A stretch of 64,000 nucleotides of DNA, taken from the NCBI RefSeq assembly GCF_020102855.1, contig NZ_JADHZD010000012.1:1-64000 (forward strand), given 5' to 3'. Source of the DNA: Nocardioides lacusdianchii. Its GTDB lineage: Bacteria; Actinomycetota; Actinomycetes; Propionibacteriales; Nocardioidaceae. The translations under genes were made by a program, and so were the position numbers. Position 1 is the first letter of the stretch, and every line of letters starts with the position of its first letter. This document shows, in pieces, positions 45,676 to 53,216 of the stretch. The notes beneath the pieces were generated by a model. The model searched no databases. It had not been told where the DNA came from and saw nothing but the letters and a program-made list of their open reading frames with translations.

Positions 45676-45993
45676 TCAGGTGCGTCCACGTTGCCGTTGC
45701 AGATCCCTGACCTGTTCACCGAGTTCGTCGAGCCGCTGTTCGATCTTCGTTCGGTCTGCCGCAGTCATGCGCCGGAACTGGAGTTCGATGACGGCCCATG
45801 CCTGTACTTCCGAGAAGGCATACCGGTCCATGAGCGCTCGGTTGGCAGCGTCGGGATCTGCAGCAGTGAGCATGACGTCGAGGACGGCGTGAGCGTCGCT
45901 CGCCGCGATGGAGACGGCCTCGTAGATGTCCACCTGCCGAAGAACGTCTTGCAAGACTTCTTCAGAGCCTAACTCCGGATCTCGGTTCGTCAT
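45676..45993 (-). CDS. Small protein resembling the gyrase A helical region
   Basis: 105 aa. The segment ANRALMDRYAFSEVQAWAVI followed by ELQFRRMTAADRTKIEQRLD recalls the coiled-coil/tower part of GyrA/ParC (S-x-x-Q-A-x-A-I-L-x-M-x-L-R-R-L-T). No breakage-reunion domain or catalytic tyrosine is present, so it cannot be a topoisomerase on its own. It may bind topoisomerase or be a free-standing family of its own. Flanked by the 24-bp repeat copies. Confidence 0.6.
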   Translation of the reverse strand: MTNRDPELGSEEVLQDVLRQVDIYEAVSIAASDAHAVLDVMLTAADPDAANRALMDRYAFSEVQAWAVIELQFRRMTAADRTKIEQRLDELGEQVRDLQRQRGRT

Positions 45994-46050
45994 GTCGCTC
46001 AGCGTGCCACGTCGGAGGAGCCGCAGCCGGGTCCTCTTGACCTCCGGATA

Positions 46051-46074
46051 TGCCGCGATCAGCTCATCCGCTCA
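46051..46074 (+). repeat. 24-bp direct repeat, right copy
   Basis: Partner of 45623-45646 with one mismatch. Lies between the gyrase-A-like gene and the left end of the IS21 element. Confidence 0.6.
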
Positions 46075-46113
46075 CGTCGAGGTGCGCGTGTCCCACGTGC
46101 GCGGTCGCCGCTG

Positions 46114-46166
46114 TGTCGACGGCACGTGAAAACTGACCCCCGGACGGCAACTGAAAACTGACCCCC
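46114..46166 (+). repeat. Left end of the IS21 element with two internal repeats
   Basis: Contains the tip TGTCGACGGC and GTGAAAACTGACCCCC (46126-46141) plus CTGAAAACTGACCCCC (46151-46166), the multiple terminal repeats that bind IstA. Confidence 0.88.
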
Positions 46167-46208
46167 TCCGAGACCCTGTCCTCGAACCTCGAGGCAGGGG
46201 GATACGGA

Positions 46209-47496
46209 GTGTTGTCAGTGGAGGACTGGGCTGAGATCCGCCGGTTGCATCGTGCGGAGGGAGTGCCGATCAAGGTGATCGCCAGGTCGATGGGGATCTC
46301 GAAGAACACGGTGCGCAAGGCGTTGCGGGATGAGGGTCCGCCGCGCTACGAGCGGGCGGCGCGAGGGTCGTTGGTCGACGAGGTGGAGCCGCGGATCCGC
46401 GAGCTGTTGCAGGTCACGCCGACGATGCCGGCCACGGTTGTCGCGGAGCGGATCGGCTGGGAGCACTCGATCCGGACGCTGCGTTCGCGGGTGAGCGAGC
46501 TGCGGCCGGTGTACCTGCCACCGGACCCGGCGTCGCGCACGACCTATGAGGCGGGTGAGCTGGCTCAGTTCGACTTCTGGTTCCCCGACATCGAGCTGCC
46601 GGTCGGCTACGGCCAGACCAGGACGGCGAAGCGGCTGCCGGTGATGACGATGTGCTCGGGTTACTCGCGGTGGACGGGCGCGGTGCTGATCCCTCGTCGA
46701 GAGTCCGAGGACCTCTTCGCGGGTTGGTGGCATCTGATCCAACAACTCGGCGCGGTGCCGCGCACGCTGGTGTGGGACGGCGAGGGCGCGGTCGGGCGTT
46801 GGCGCGCCCGACGACCCGAGCTGACCACCGAGTGCCAGGCATTCCGCGGCGTGCTCGGCGCCAGCGTGTACATCTGCAAGCCGGCTGACCCCGAAGCAAA
46901 GGGAATGCTGGAACGGTTCCACGACTACCTCGAGCGGTCCTTCCTGCCCGGGCGGACATTCACCTCACCCGAGGACTTCAACACCCAACTGGGCGAGTGG
47001 GTGGCCAGGGCCAACACACGTCGGATGCGGGTGCTGGGCTGTTCGCCGGCGGACCGGATCGCAGCGGACACGGCCCGCGATGATGCCGTTGCCGCCGGTG
47101 CCACCGGAGGTTGGCTGGCGCAAGAGCGTGCGGCTGCCGCGCGACCACTACGTCCGCGTCGACTCCAACGACTACTCGGTCCACCCGGCCGTGGTCGGAC
47201 GGCGGATCGAGATCCACGCCGACCTGGACCGGGTGTGGGTGACCTGTGAGGGCGCGGTCGTGGCCGACCACGCCCGGGTGTGGGCACAGCACCAGACCAT
47301 CACCGACTTCGAGCACACCGTCGCTGCCAAGCAGCTGCGTCACGGCCGAGCCGACCTGCTGCGTCCGGTCGCCGACGTCGTGACCGGTGAGGAGATCGAG
47401 ATCCGCTCGCTGACCACCTACGACCAGGTCCTCGGTCTGGTCGACGAGACGGCACACGAGACGGTCGACGCGCTCGTTGATGAGGAGGTGTCGTGA
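46209..47496 (+). pseudogene. istA: IS21 transposase IstA, frameshifted
   Basis: The first frame (46209 to about 47080) carries the helix-turn-helix (VIARSMGISKNTVRKAL) and the DDE core: LAQFDFWFPDIELP, LVWDGEG and the E in PEAKGMLERFHDYLERSF. It then runs out of frame; the rest of the protein, from PLPPVPPEVGWRKSVRLPRD to the end at 47496, continues in the +1 frame. One extra base at about 47078-47082 accounts for this. IS21 IstA is normally made from one frame, so this copy cannot transpose by itself unless the shift is an error or is suppressed. IstB overlaps its stop (ATGA). Confidence 0.88.
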
Positions 47497-48308
47497 TGTC
47501 CACCCGCACCACTGCGAAGACAGCCGGGAGCACCGGCCGTGATGTCACCAGCGAGCTGGAGTTCCTGACCCGGGCGTTGAAGGCACCCACGCTGCGTGAG
47601 TCGGTCGCTCGGCTGGCCGAGCGGGCGCGGGAGGAGTCCTGGACCCATGAGGAGTTCCTGGCCGCCTGCCTGCAACGCGAGGTGTCCGCGCGGGAGTCCC
47701 ACGGCGGTGAGGGCCGGATCCGCGCCGCGCGGTTCCCGGCCCGCAAGAGCCTGGAGGACTTCGACTACGACCACGCCCGGGGCCTGAAGCGGGAGACCAT
47801 CGCGCACCTGGGCACCTTGGACTTCGTCGCCGCCAAGGAGAACGTCGTGCTGCTTGGTCCGCCCGGCACCGGGAAGACCCACCTGGCCACCGGATTGGCG
47901 ATCCGGGCCTGTCAGGCCGGGCACCGAGTCCAGTTCGCCACCGCGTCCCAGTGGGTCGACCGGCTCGCCGACGCCCACCACGCAGGTCGACTACAAGACG
48001 AGCTCCGCCGACTCGTCAGGTATCCCGTGCTGGTCATCGACGAGGTCGGCTACATCCCCTTCGAGCCCGAGGCCGCCAACCTGTTCTTCCAGCTCGTCTC
48101 GTCGCGCTACGAACGCGCCAGCCTCATCGTCACGTCCAACAAGAACTTCGCCCGCTGGGGCGAGGTCTTCGGCGACGACACCGTCGCCGCCGCGATGATC
48201 GACCGGCTCGTCCACCACGCCGAGGTCATCGCCTTGAAGGGCGACTCCTACCGGCTGAAGAACCGAGAACTCGGCCGCGTCCCCGCGGCCGTCAACGAAG
48301 AGAACTAG
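47493..48308 (+). CDS. istB: IS21 helper ATPase IstB
   Basis: 271 aa. DnaC/IstB-type AAA ATPase: N-terminal helical domain with LTRALKAPTLRESVARLAER, Walker A LLGPPGTGKTHLA near 125, Walker B VLVIDEVGYIP near 181, then SNKNFARWGEVFGDDTVAAA with the arginine finger ID R region. It assembles on target DNA and loads IstA. Start ATGA overlaps the istA end. Intact. Confidence 0.94.
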   Translation: MMSTRTTAKTAGSTGRDVTSELEFLTRALKAPTLRESVARLAERAREESWTHEEFLAACLQREVSARESHGGEGRIRAARFPARKSLEDFDYDHARGLKRETIAHLGTLDFVAAKENVVLLGPPGTGKTHLATGLAIRACQAGHRVQFATASQWVDRLADAHHAGRLQDELRRLVRYPVLVIDEVGYIPFEPEAANLFFQLVSSRYERASLIVTSNKNFARWGEVFGDDTVAAAMIDRLVHHAEVIALKGDSYRLKNRELGRVPAAVNEEN

Positions 48309-48313
48309 AACCA

Positions 48314-48366
48314 GGGGGTCAGTTTTCACTTGCCGCGAGGGGGTCAGTTTTCAGCCGCCGTTGACA
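48314..48366 (-). repeat. Right end of the IS21 element with two internal repeats
   Basis: Reverse complement reads TGTCAACGGCGG followed by CTGAAAACTGACCCCC (48354-48339) and GTGAAAACTGACCCCC (48329-48314), mirroring the left end. Confidence 0.88.
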
Positions 48367-48415
48367 CGCTGCTTTCCGAATCACGCGTCCCGCCCGGGGG
48401 CCTACTCTCACTCCC

Positions 48416-48703
48416 GTGACGGACGACACGACCACGCCGACGGACTGGGACCAGAGCGAGGGGCCCGCTCTCGACTCGCCCGCTCTCGGTGCGATCGCGC
48501 TGGTCGTCGCGATCCTGAGCGCGCTGTGCTCTCTGACGTACCTCTTCAGCGTCTTCACCTACCTCGGGGCGGCTGTGGCTGTTCCTCTGGGCGTGCTCGC
48601 GCGCGGCGTCCCCCGGAGCCACGCGCTGGGCAACGCGGCCATCGCAGTAGCGGCAGTGGCGTGCCTCGCCGCGACGGCGGTGCTGATCTCGGTGGGTGGC
48701 TGA
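48416..48703 (+). CDS. Small membrane protein
   Basis: 95 aa from a GTG. Acidic N-terminus (DDTTTPTDWDQSEGP), then two or three hydrophobic helices (about 23-45, 48-64, 70-92). Starts 50 bp after the IS21 element. Unknown; resembles DUF4190-like small membrane proteins. Confidence 0.6.
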   Translation: MTDDTTTPTDWDQSEGPALDSPALGAIALVVAILSALCSLTYLFSVFTYLGAAVAVPLGVLARGVPRSHALGNAAIAVAAVACLAATAVLISVGG

Positions 48704-48721
48704 TCCAGTACGGTCGGCGCC

Positions 48722-48910
48722 ATGGCATCTCCGGAAGCGAAGTTCGCACCTGTCGGCGCACTGCGGGGCGGACTGGCCCTGATCGTCCTCGGGGCCCTGC
48801 TGGCCTGGGCGCCCGCCGACTCGATCCCGGACTGGGCGTGGCTCACGAGCCTGTCCATCGGTGTGCTGCTGGTGGCCGTCGCTCTGGGCATCCGGACCCT
48901 TCGCATGTAG
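48722..48910 (+). CDS. Very small two-helix membrane protein
   Basis: 62 aa. Two hydrophobic helices (about 15-30 and 40-57) around a short loop DSIPDWAW. Follows the previous gene by 18 bp and converges with cobS. Weak ribosome site; plausible but short. Confidence 0.5.
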   Translation: MASPEAKFAPVGALRGGLALIVLGALLAWAPADSIPDWAWLTSLSIGVLLVAVALGIRTLRM

Positions 48911-48939
48911 CTCGACCGCGGCGGGACCGGTACGCGCGG

Positions 48940-49707
48940 TCAGGCCGTCGCAGCAGCCAGCACCAGCACCGCGAACGACACCTCGACCACCGCGCCCAGC
49001 ACGTCGCCGGTGATCCCGCCCAAGCGGCGTACGCATCGCAGCAGCAGGGCGACGACCGCGCCCGCGAGCACGACGACCCCGACGAGCAACGGCCACGGCG
49101 CCCCGAGGCCGACGCCGGCCAGCGCGACGGCAACGGCAGTCACGGCGAGTGAACCGACGGCCGCGACCACGGGCACGGCGCCGATGTGGACCGCGCCGAG
49201 TCCGTCTGCGCGGGCCGCCGGGACACCGCGCACGCACGCCAGCGCGAGGCTGGAGCGTGACGCGCAGACGAGGATCGCGACCACCCACCACGCCTGCTCG
49301 TGCCGCACGACCGCGCTGAGGCCGGCCGCCTGCAGGCCGGTGACGAGCACGACCGCGACGACGCCCGCCGGCCCGACCGGCCCGGTGCGCATCACCTCCA
49401 GCGAACGGGCGGGGGAGTAGGACGCGGTGAGCCCGTCGGCGGTGTCGGCGAGCCCGTCCCAGTGGAGGGCACGGGTGCCGAGCGCGAGCACCAGCAGCAC
49501 GGCGTACGCCGTGGCGAGTGGCGGCAGGTCGATCACGCCGGCGACCAGCACGACCAGAGCGGCCGCGGCCGCGAGGGGAAGCACGGCCAGCGGCGCGAGC
49601 ACCATCGCGACACCCGCCACGGACCGGTCGACGCGCGACGGCGGCGGCACGCGTACGGCGGTGAGGGTGCCGGCGGCCAGCAGCGAGGCGTCACGCAGCA
49701 GGCTCAC
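48940..49707 (-). CDS. cobS: Adenosylcobinamide-GDP ribazoletransferase (cobalamin synthase)
   Basis: 255 aa from the GTG at 49707, which overlaps the cobT stop. Membrane enzyme joining GDP-cobinamide and ribazole; the signature LGTRALHWDGLADTADGL with the DGLAD metal motif and MRTGPVGPAGVVAVVLV are present, with several hydrophobic helices after. Coupled to cobT. Confidence 0.93.
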   Translation of the reverse strand: MSLLRDASLLAAGTLTAVRVPPPSRVDRSVAGVAMVLAPLAVLPLAAAAALVVLVAGVIDLPPLATAYAVLLVLALGTRALHWDGLADTADGLTASYSPARSLEVMRTGPVGPAGVVAVVLVTGLQAAGLSAVVRHEQAWWVVAILVCASRSSLALACVRGVPAARADGLGAVHIGAVPVVAAVGSLAVTAVAVALAGVGLGAPWPLLVGVVVLAGAVVALLLRCVRRLGGITGDVLGAVVEVSFAVLVLAAATA

Positions 49708-50741
49708 GAAGGCAGAATCTCCGAGAGCAGCGCCACGTCGCGCAGCACCGCGATGCCCGAGCGGAGCATCGGGAGGGCGGCCACGGCGCCTGATCCTTCG
49801 CCGAGGCGCATGCCGACGTCGAGGAGGGGCTCGAGGCCGAGGGACTTCAGGGCGTGGGCCTGGGCGGGCTCGGTGGACCGGTGCCCGGCGACCCACCAGG
49901 CGGCGGCGCCCGGCGCCATCGCCTTGGCGACGACCGCGCACGCGACCGACATGAGGCCGTCGAGCACGACGGGCACGCCCATCGTGGAGGCCTCGACGAG
50001 GAAGCCGACCGTCACGGCGAGGTCGGCGCTGCCGAGGGCGGCGAGCAGCTCGACCGGGTCACTGGTGCGTGCCGCGGTCCGGGCCAGGGCTGCTGCGACG
50101 ACGTCCCGCTTGCGGGTCCAGCCGTCGTCGTCGATGCCGGTGCCGCGGCCGGTGACCTCGTCGGCGGGCAGGCCCAGGACCGCGGCGACGAGGGCGGCCG
50201 CGGGTGTGGTGTTGCCGATCCCGAGATCGCCGGTCATCAGCAGCTGCGCACCATCGTCGGCCAGCTCGCGCGCCACCTCGGCGCCGACGGTGAGTGAGCG
50301 CTCGGCCTCGGCGCGGGTCAGTGCGTCGGTGAGGTGGATGGGCCCCGAGCCGCGGCGCACCTTGCGGGCGCCGACCTCGGCGGGCAGGTCGGAGAGGTCG
50401 GCGTCGACGGCGATGTCGAGGACGGTCACCGCCACCCCGTGCTCGCGGGCCAGCGCCGAGACGCCCGCGCGGCCGGCGACGATCGTGCGCACCATCGCCT
50501 CGGTGACCGCGGCGGGGTAGGCCGAGACGCCATGGGCGGCGACGCCGTGGTCGCCGGCCAGCACCACCAGGCGTACGTCGGTGAGCGGGCGCGGCGGCAC
50601 CTCGCCCTGCACGGCCGCGAGCCAGGCGCCCAGCTCGCCGATGCGGCCGAGCGCTCCCGCAGGAGTGGCGAGACCGGCGAGCCGCTCTCGCGCACGGGCG
50701 GCGACGTCGGGGGAGGGCGGGGCGATGCGTGTCTGATCCAT
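49704..50741 (-). CDS. cobT: Nicotinate-nucleotide-dimethylbenzimidazole phosphoribosyltransferase
   Basis: 345 aa. Makes alpha-ribazole phosphate for the lower loop of cobalamin. LVVLAGDHGVAAHGVSAYPA, MTGDLGIGNTTPAAALVAAV, GRGTGIDDDGW and a catalytic E near the end (MRLGEGSGAV) are all present. First of the cobT-cobS pair. No cobalamin riboswitch was recognised upstream. Confidence 0.94.
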   Translation of the reverse strand: MDQTRIAPPSPDVAARARERLAGLATPAGALGRIGELGAWLAAVQGEVPPRPLTDVRLVVLAGDHGVAAHGVSAYPAAVTEAMVRTIVAGRAGVSALAREHGVAVTVLDIAVDADLSDLPAEVGARKVRRGSGPIHLTDALTRAEAERSLTVGAEVARELADDGAQLLMTGDLGIGNTTPAAALVAAVLGLPADEVTGRGTGIDDDGWTRKRDVVAAALARTAARTSDPVELLAALGSADLAVTVGFLVEASTMGVPVVLDGLMSVACAVVAKAMAPGAAAWWVAGHRSTEPAQAHALKSLGLEPLLDVGMRLGEGSGAVAALPMLRSGIAVLRDVALLSEILPS

Positions 50742-50773
50742 GGCGGCGCCAGCCTAGATGCCAGTCTGGGTCC

Positions 50774-51298
50774 GTGCCCGGCCACTCCGTCCTCCAGCTC
50801 CCGGTCGACGCGCTGGAGGAGTGGGTGCGGGCGCGGACTGCCCACTACGACGCGGGATTCGTGTCGACCGATCCGCGCTTCGGGCACGCCCACGTCACCG
50901 CGCTCGGCCCCTTCGACCCCGATCCGTCGGAGGCCGCCCTCGCCACGATCGCCGACCTGGCCTCGGCGACCGCGCCGATCGCCGTGGAGCTGGCAGAGCT
51001 CGCGCAGTTCCCCAACGGCATCATCCACCTGCTCCCCGAGCCCGACGACCGGCTCCGGGACCTCACTGCCCGGCTCGTCGCGGCCTTCCCCGCGTGGCCG
51101 CCGTACGCCGGCGAGTTCGGCGCGGACGTGCAGCCGCACCTCACGGTCGACGCCGCCTCCGACCGGGTCGACCTCGCGTCCACGGAGGCGCTGCTTGCCG
51201 ACGTCGTGCCGGTGCGGGTCGTGCTCGACCGGCTCCAGCTCGCGTGGTGGGAGACCGACGAGTGCCGCGTTCTCCATGAGTGGCACCTCGGCAGGTGA
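50774..51298 (+). CDS. 2H phosphoesterase / 2'-5' RNA ligase-like protein
   Basis: 174 aa from a GTG. Two H-x-T motifs at the right spacing, HAHVTALGPF (about 37-46) and QPHLTVD (about 119-125), define the 2H superfamily, which hydrolyses or ligates 2',5' and cyclic phosphodiesters. Divergent from cobT with 32 bp between starts. Substrate unknown. Confidence 0.82.
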   Translation: MPGHSVLQLPVDALEEWVRARTAHYDAGFVSTDPRFGHAHVTALGPFDPDPSEAALATIADLASATAPIAVELAELAQFPNGIIHLLPEPDDRLRDLTARLVAAFPAWPPYAGEFGADVQPHLTVDAASDRVDLASTEALLADVVPVRVVLDRLQLAWWETDECRVLHEWHLGR

Positions 51299-51310
51299 CA
51301 GTCTGGGGCC

Positions 51311-51841
51311 GTGCGCCGCCTCGCCCTGCTCCTCCTCACCGCAGCAGTGCTGCTCGCACTGCCGAAGATGGTGGGAACCGCTGGGTTGCCCGCGCGGGTG
51401 ACCGACCTGCTCGGCGCGGAGCAGGCGCAGCGCGACCGGGCGGTCGTCGTACGTGTCACCGACGGCGACACCCTCGAGGTGCGGCTGCCCAACGGGAGCG
51501 AGAAGGACGTTCGCATCCTCGGCATCGACACCCCGGAGGTCTATCCCCAGCTCGAGTGTGGTGGCCAGGAGGCGACCGCGGCGATGGCTCGACTCGCCCC
51601 CGTGGGCTCGGAGGTCGTGCTCGTGTCGGACCCGACCCAGGGCAATCGCGACCGCTACGGCAGGTTGCTGCGCTACGTGCACTCGTCCGGTGACGACCTC
51701 GGTCTCGCGCAGCTGAGGTCCGGTCGCGCGCAGGTCTACATCTTCCGCGACGACCCGCTGCAGCGCGCAGGGGACTACCGGGCGGCCGAGCGGCGGGCCC
51801 GGAAGGCCGACCGCGGCTCCTGGGCAGCCTGCTGGCGCTGA
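51311..51841 (+). CDS. Secreted thermonuclease-family (SNase) nuclease
   Basis: 176 aa with an N-terminal signal or anchor (LALLLLTAAVLLALP). The SNase fold has VVRVTDGDTLEVRLPNG, VRILGIDTPEV (catalytic R and D) and NRDRYGRLLRYV (R), so the catalytic set is present. Degrades DNA/RNA outside the membrane. Follows the 2H protein gene by 12 bp. Confidence 0.88.
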   Translation: MRRLALLLLTAAVLLALPKMVGTAGLPARVTDLLGAEQAQRDRAVVVRVTDGDTLEVRLPNGSEKDVRILGIDTPEVYPQLECGGQEATAAMARLAPVGSEVVLVSDPTQGNRDRYGRLLRYVHSSGDDLGLAQLRSGRAQVYIFRDDPLQRAGDYRAAERRARKADRGSWAACWR

Positions 51842-51884
51842 GTGCGGGTGACCGGACCGTGCCGCGACATGGCAGGATCGTGGC

Positions 51885-52088
51885 ATGGCTTCATGGGCGC
51901 ACCTCGAGATCACTGTCGACGACCAGGGCAACGTGGAGGTCGGTGGCTACAACGCCGACCCCGAGGCGCTCGTCGCCGACACCGAGTCGTGGGAGGACCT
52001 GCTGACCTCCCTCGGCGTCAACGGCTGGGAGCTGGTGCAGGTGATCCCCGGCGTCGAGACGACGTACTGGTTCAAGCGCCAGTCCTGA
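51885..52088 (+). CDS. DUF4177-like small protein
   Basis: 67 aa, with LNxxGxxGWELVxV-type core (SLGVNGWELVQVIPG) ending FKR, the mark of the DUF4177 group. Soluble; unknown function. Ends 10 bp before the aldolase start. Confidence 0.78.
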   Translation: MASWAHLEITVDDQGNVEVGGYNADPEALVADTESWEDLLTSLGVNGWELVQVIPGVETTYWFKRQS

Positions 52089-52098
52089 TCGGACGGTC

Positions 52099-53196
52099 GT
52101 GAGCGACCTCGCGACCCGGTTCCGCGCCGCCTCGGCCACCGCGGAGACGATCTTCTGGCGCCCGCCCTCCACCCCGGCGGCGGTGTTCGCCGAGCTGGCG
52201 GCGTACGCCGACGAGCACGGGGTCGAGTGGGACCGCTACGGCGAGCGCGGCGCGGTCGCGCAGCTCGAGGCGGAGGTCGCCGGGCTGCTCGGCAAGCCCG
52301 CCGCGGTGATGTTCCCCAGCGGCGTGATGGCCCAGCAGGCCACGCTGCGCGCGTGGTGCGACCGGTCCGGTTCGCGCCGCGTCGCGCTGCCCGACCTCTC
52401 CCACCTCGTCCACCACGAGCAGGACGGCCCTCGCCGGGTGCTCGGCCTGGAGCTCGAGTGGCTCACCACCGGACGTGAGACGCCCACCGCAGAGTCGCTC
52501 GCGCGGGTCGGCGGCCGCCTCGGTGCGGCGATGGTCGAGCTGCCGCTGCGTGACGCCGGGTGCCTGCTGCCGACGTGGGACGAGTTGGTCGCCCTGTCGA
52601 CCGCGGCGCGCGAGCGCGGCGTGCCCCTCCACGCGGACGGCGCGCGGATCTGGGAGTCGGTGCCGCACTGGGACCGCACCCTGGCCGAGGTGGGCGACCT
52701 CTTCGACTCGGTCTACGTCTCGCTCTACAAGGGCCTGGGCGCCTCGAGCGGCGCGCTGGTGGTGTGCCCGGAGGACCTCGCCGGCGAGCTGCGCTCGTGG
52801 CGCCAGCGGATGGGTGGCACCCTCTTCTCGATGACCACCGCCGCGGTCGGCGGGCTGATGGGCCTGCGGGACCTGTCGAGGTTCGGCGACCACCGCGCCT
52901 GGGCGATCGCGCTGGCCGCGGCGCTGCGTGACCAGGGCTTCGCGACCTTCCCCGAGGAGCCGCACATCGCGACCTTCCTGGCCTACGCCCCCGGCACGCC
53001 CGACGAGGTCAACGAGCGCGTCGTCGCCTTCGCCGAGGAGCGCGGCATCGTGCCGTGCGGGCTGTGGCGGGCGGCCGACGTCCCGGGCTGGGTCGAGACC
53101 GAGCTGACCTGCTACGAATCCGCGATCACCCGCGACCCGGTCGAGGTGGCTGGTTTGATGGCCGCGGCAGTCGGGGAGAGTCGCCCCGGCACGTAG
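52099..53196 (+). CDS. Threonine aldolase-family PLP enzyme
   Basis: 365 aa from a GTG. Fold type I aminotransferase-like: MFPSGVMAQQATLRAW, HADGARIWES and the PLP lysine in VYVSLYKGLGASSGA. The family cleaves L-threonine or related beta-hydroxy amino acids to glycine and an aldehyde (beta-eliminating lyase family). Sequence has H in LSHLVHHEQ, also expected. Same strand as the SNase and DUF4177 genes. Confidence 0.85.
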   Translation: MSDLATRFRAASATAETIFWRPPSTPAAVFAELAAYADEHGVEWDRYGERGAVAQLEAEVAGLLGKPAAVMFPSGVMAQQATLRAWCDRSGSRRVALPDLSHLVHHEQDGPRRVLGLELEWLTTGRETPTAESLARVGGRLGAAMVELPLRDAGCLLPTWDELVALSTAARERGVPLHADGARIWESVPHWDRTLAEVGDLFDSVYVSLYKGLGASSGALVVCPEDLAGELRSWRQRMGGTLFSMTTAAVGGLMGLRDLSRFGDHRAWAIALAAALRDQGFATFPEEPHIATFLAYAPGTPDEVNERVVAFAEERGIVPCGLWRAADVPGWVETELTCYESAITRDPVEVAGLMAAAVGESRPGT

Positions 53197-53216
53197 CCGA
53201 GCGCGGGAGGATCGCC

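Larger units (their letters stand above)
46114..48366 (+). mobile_element. IS21-family insertion sequence, 2253 bp
   Basis: Terminal inverted repeats begin TGTCGACGGC (left) and TGTCAACGGC (right, reverse complement) and end TG...CA. The target site CGCTG is duplicated at 46109-46113 and 48367-48371. Each end carries two copies of a (G/C)TGAAAACTGACCCCC repeat 25 bp apart (46126-46141, 46151-46166; 48314-48329, 48339-48354), placed symmetrically 12 bp from the tips as in IS21. It encodes IstA (frameshifted) and IstB. Near-perfect ends and a clean duplication mean recent insertion, in an intergenic region. Confidence 0.95.

Noticed and set aside
47060..47100. Programmed frameshift in IstA
   Set aside because: IS21 transposases are normally made from one frame and no slippery heptamer or downstream structure is seen; a mutation or error is simpler.
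50742..50773. Cobalamin riboswitch upstream of cobT
   Set aside because: The gap to the divergent gene is only 32 bp and no B12-box-like sequence is present; none was seen upstream of cobU either.
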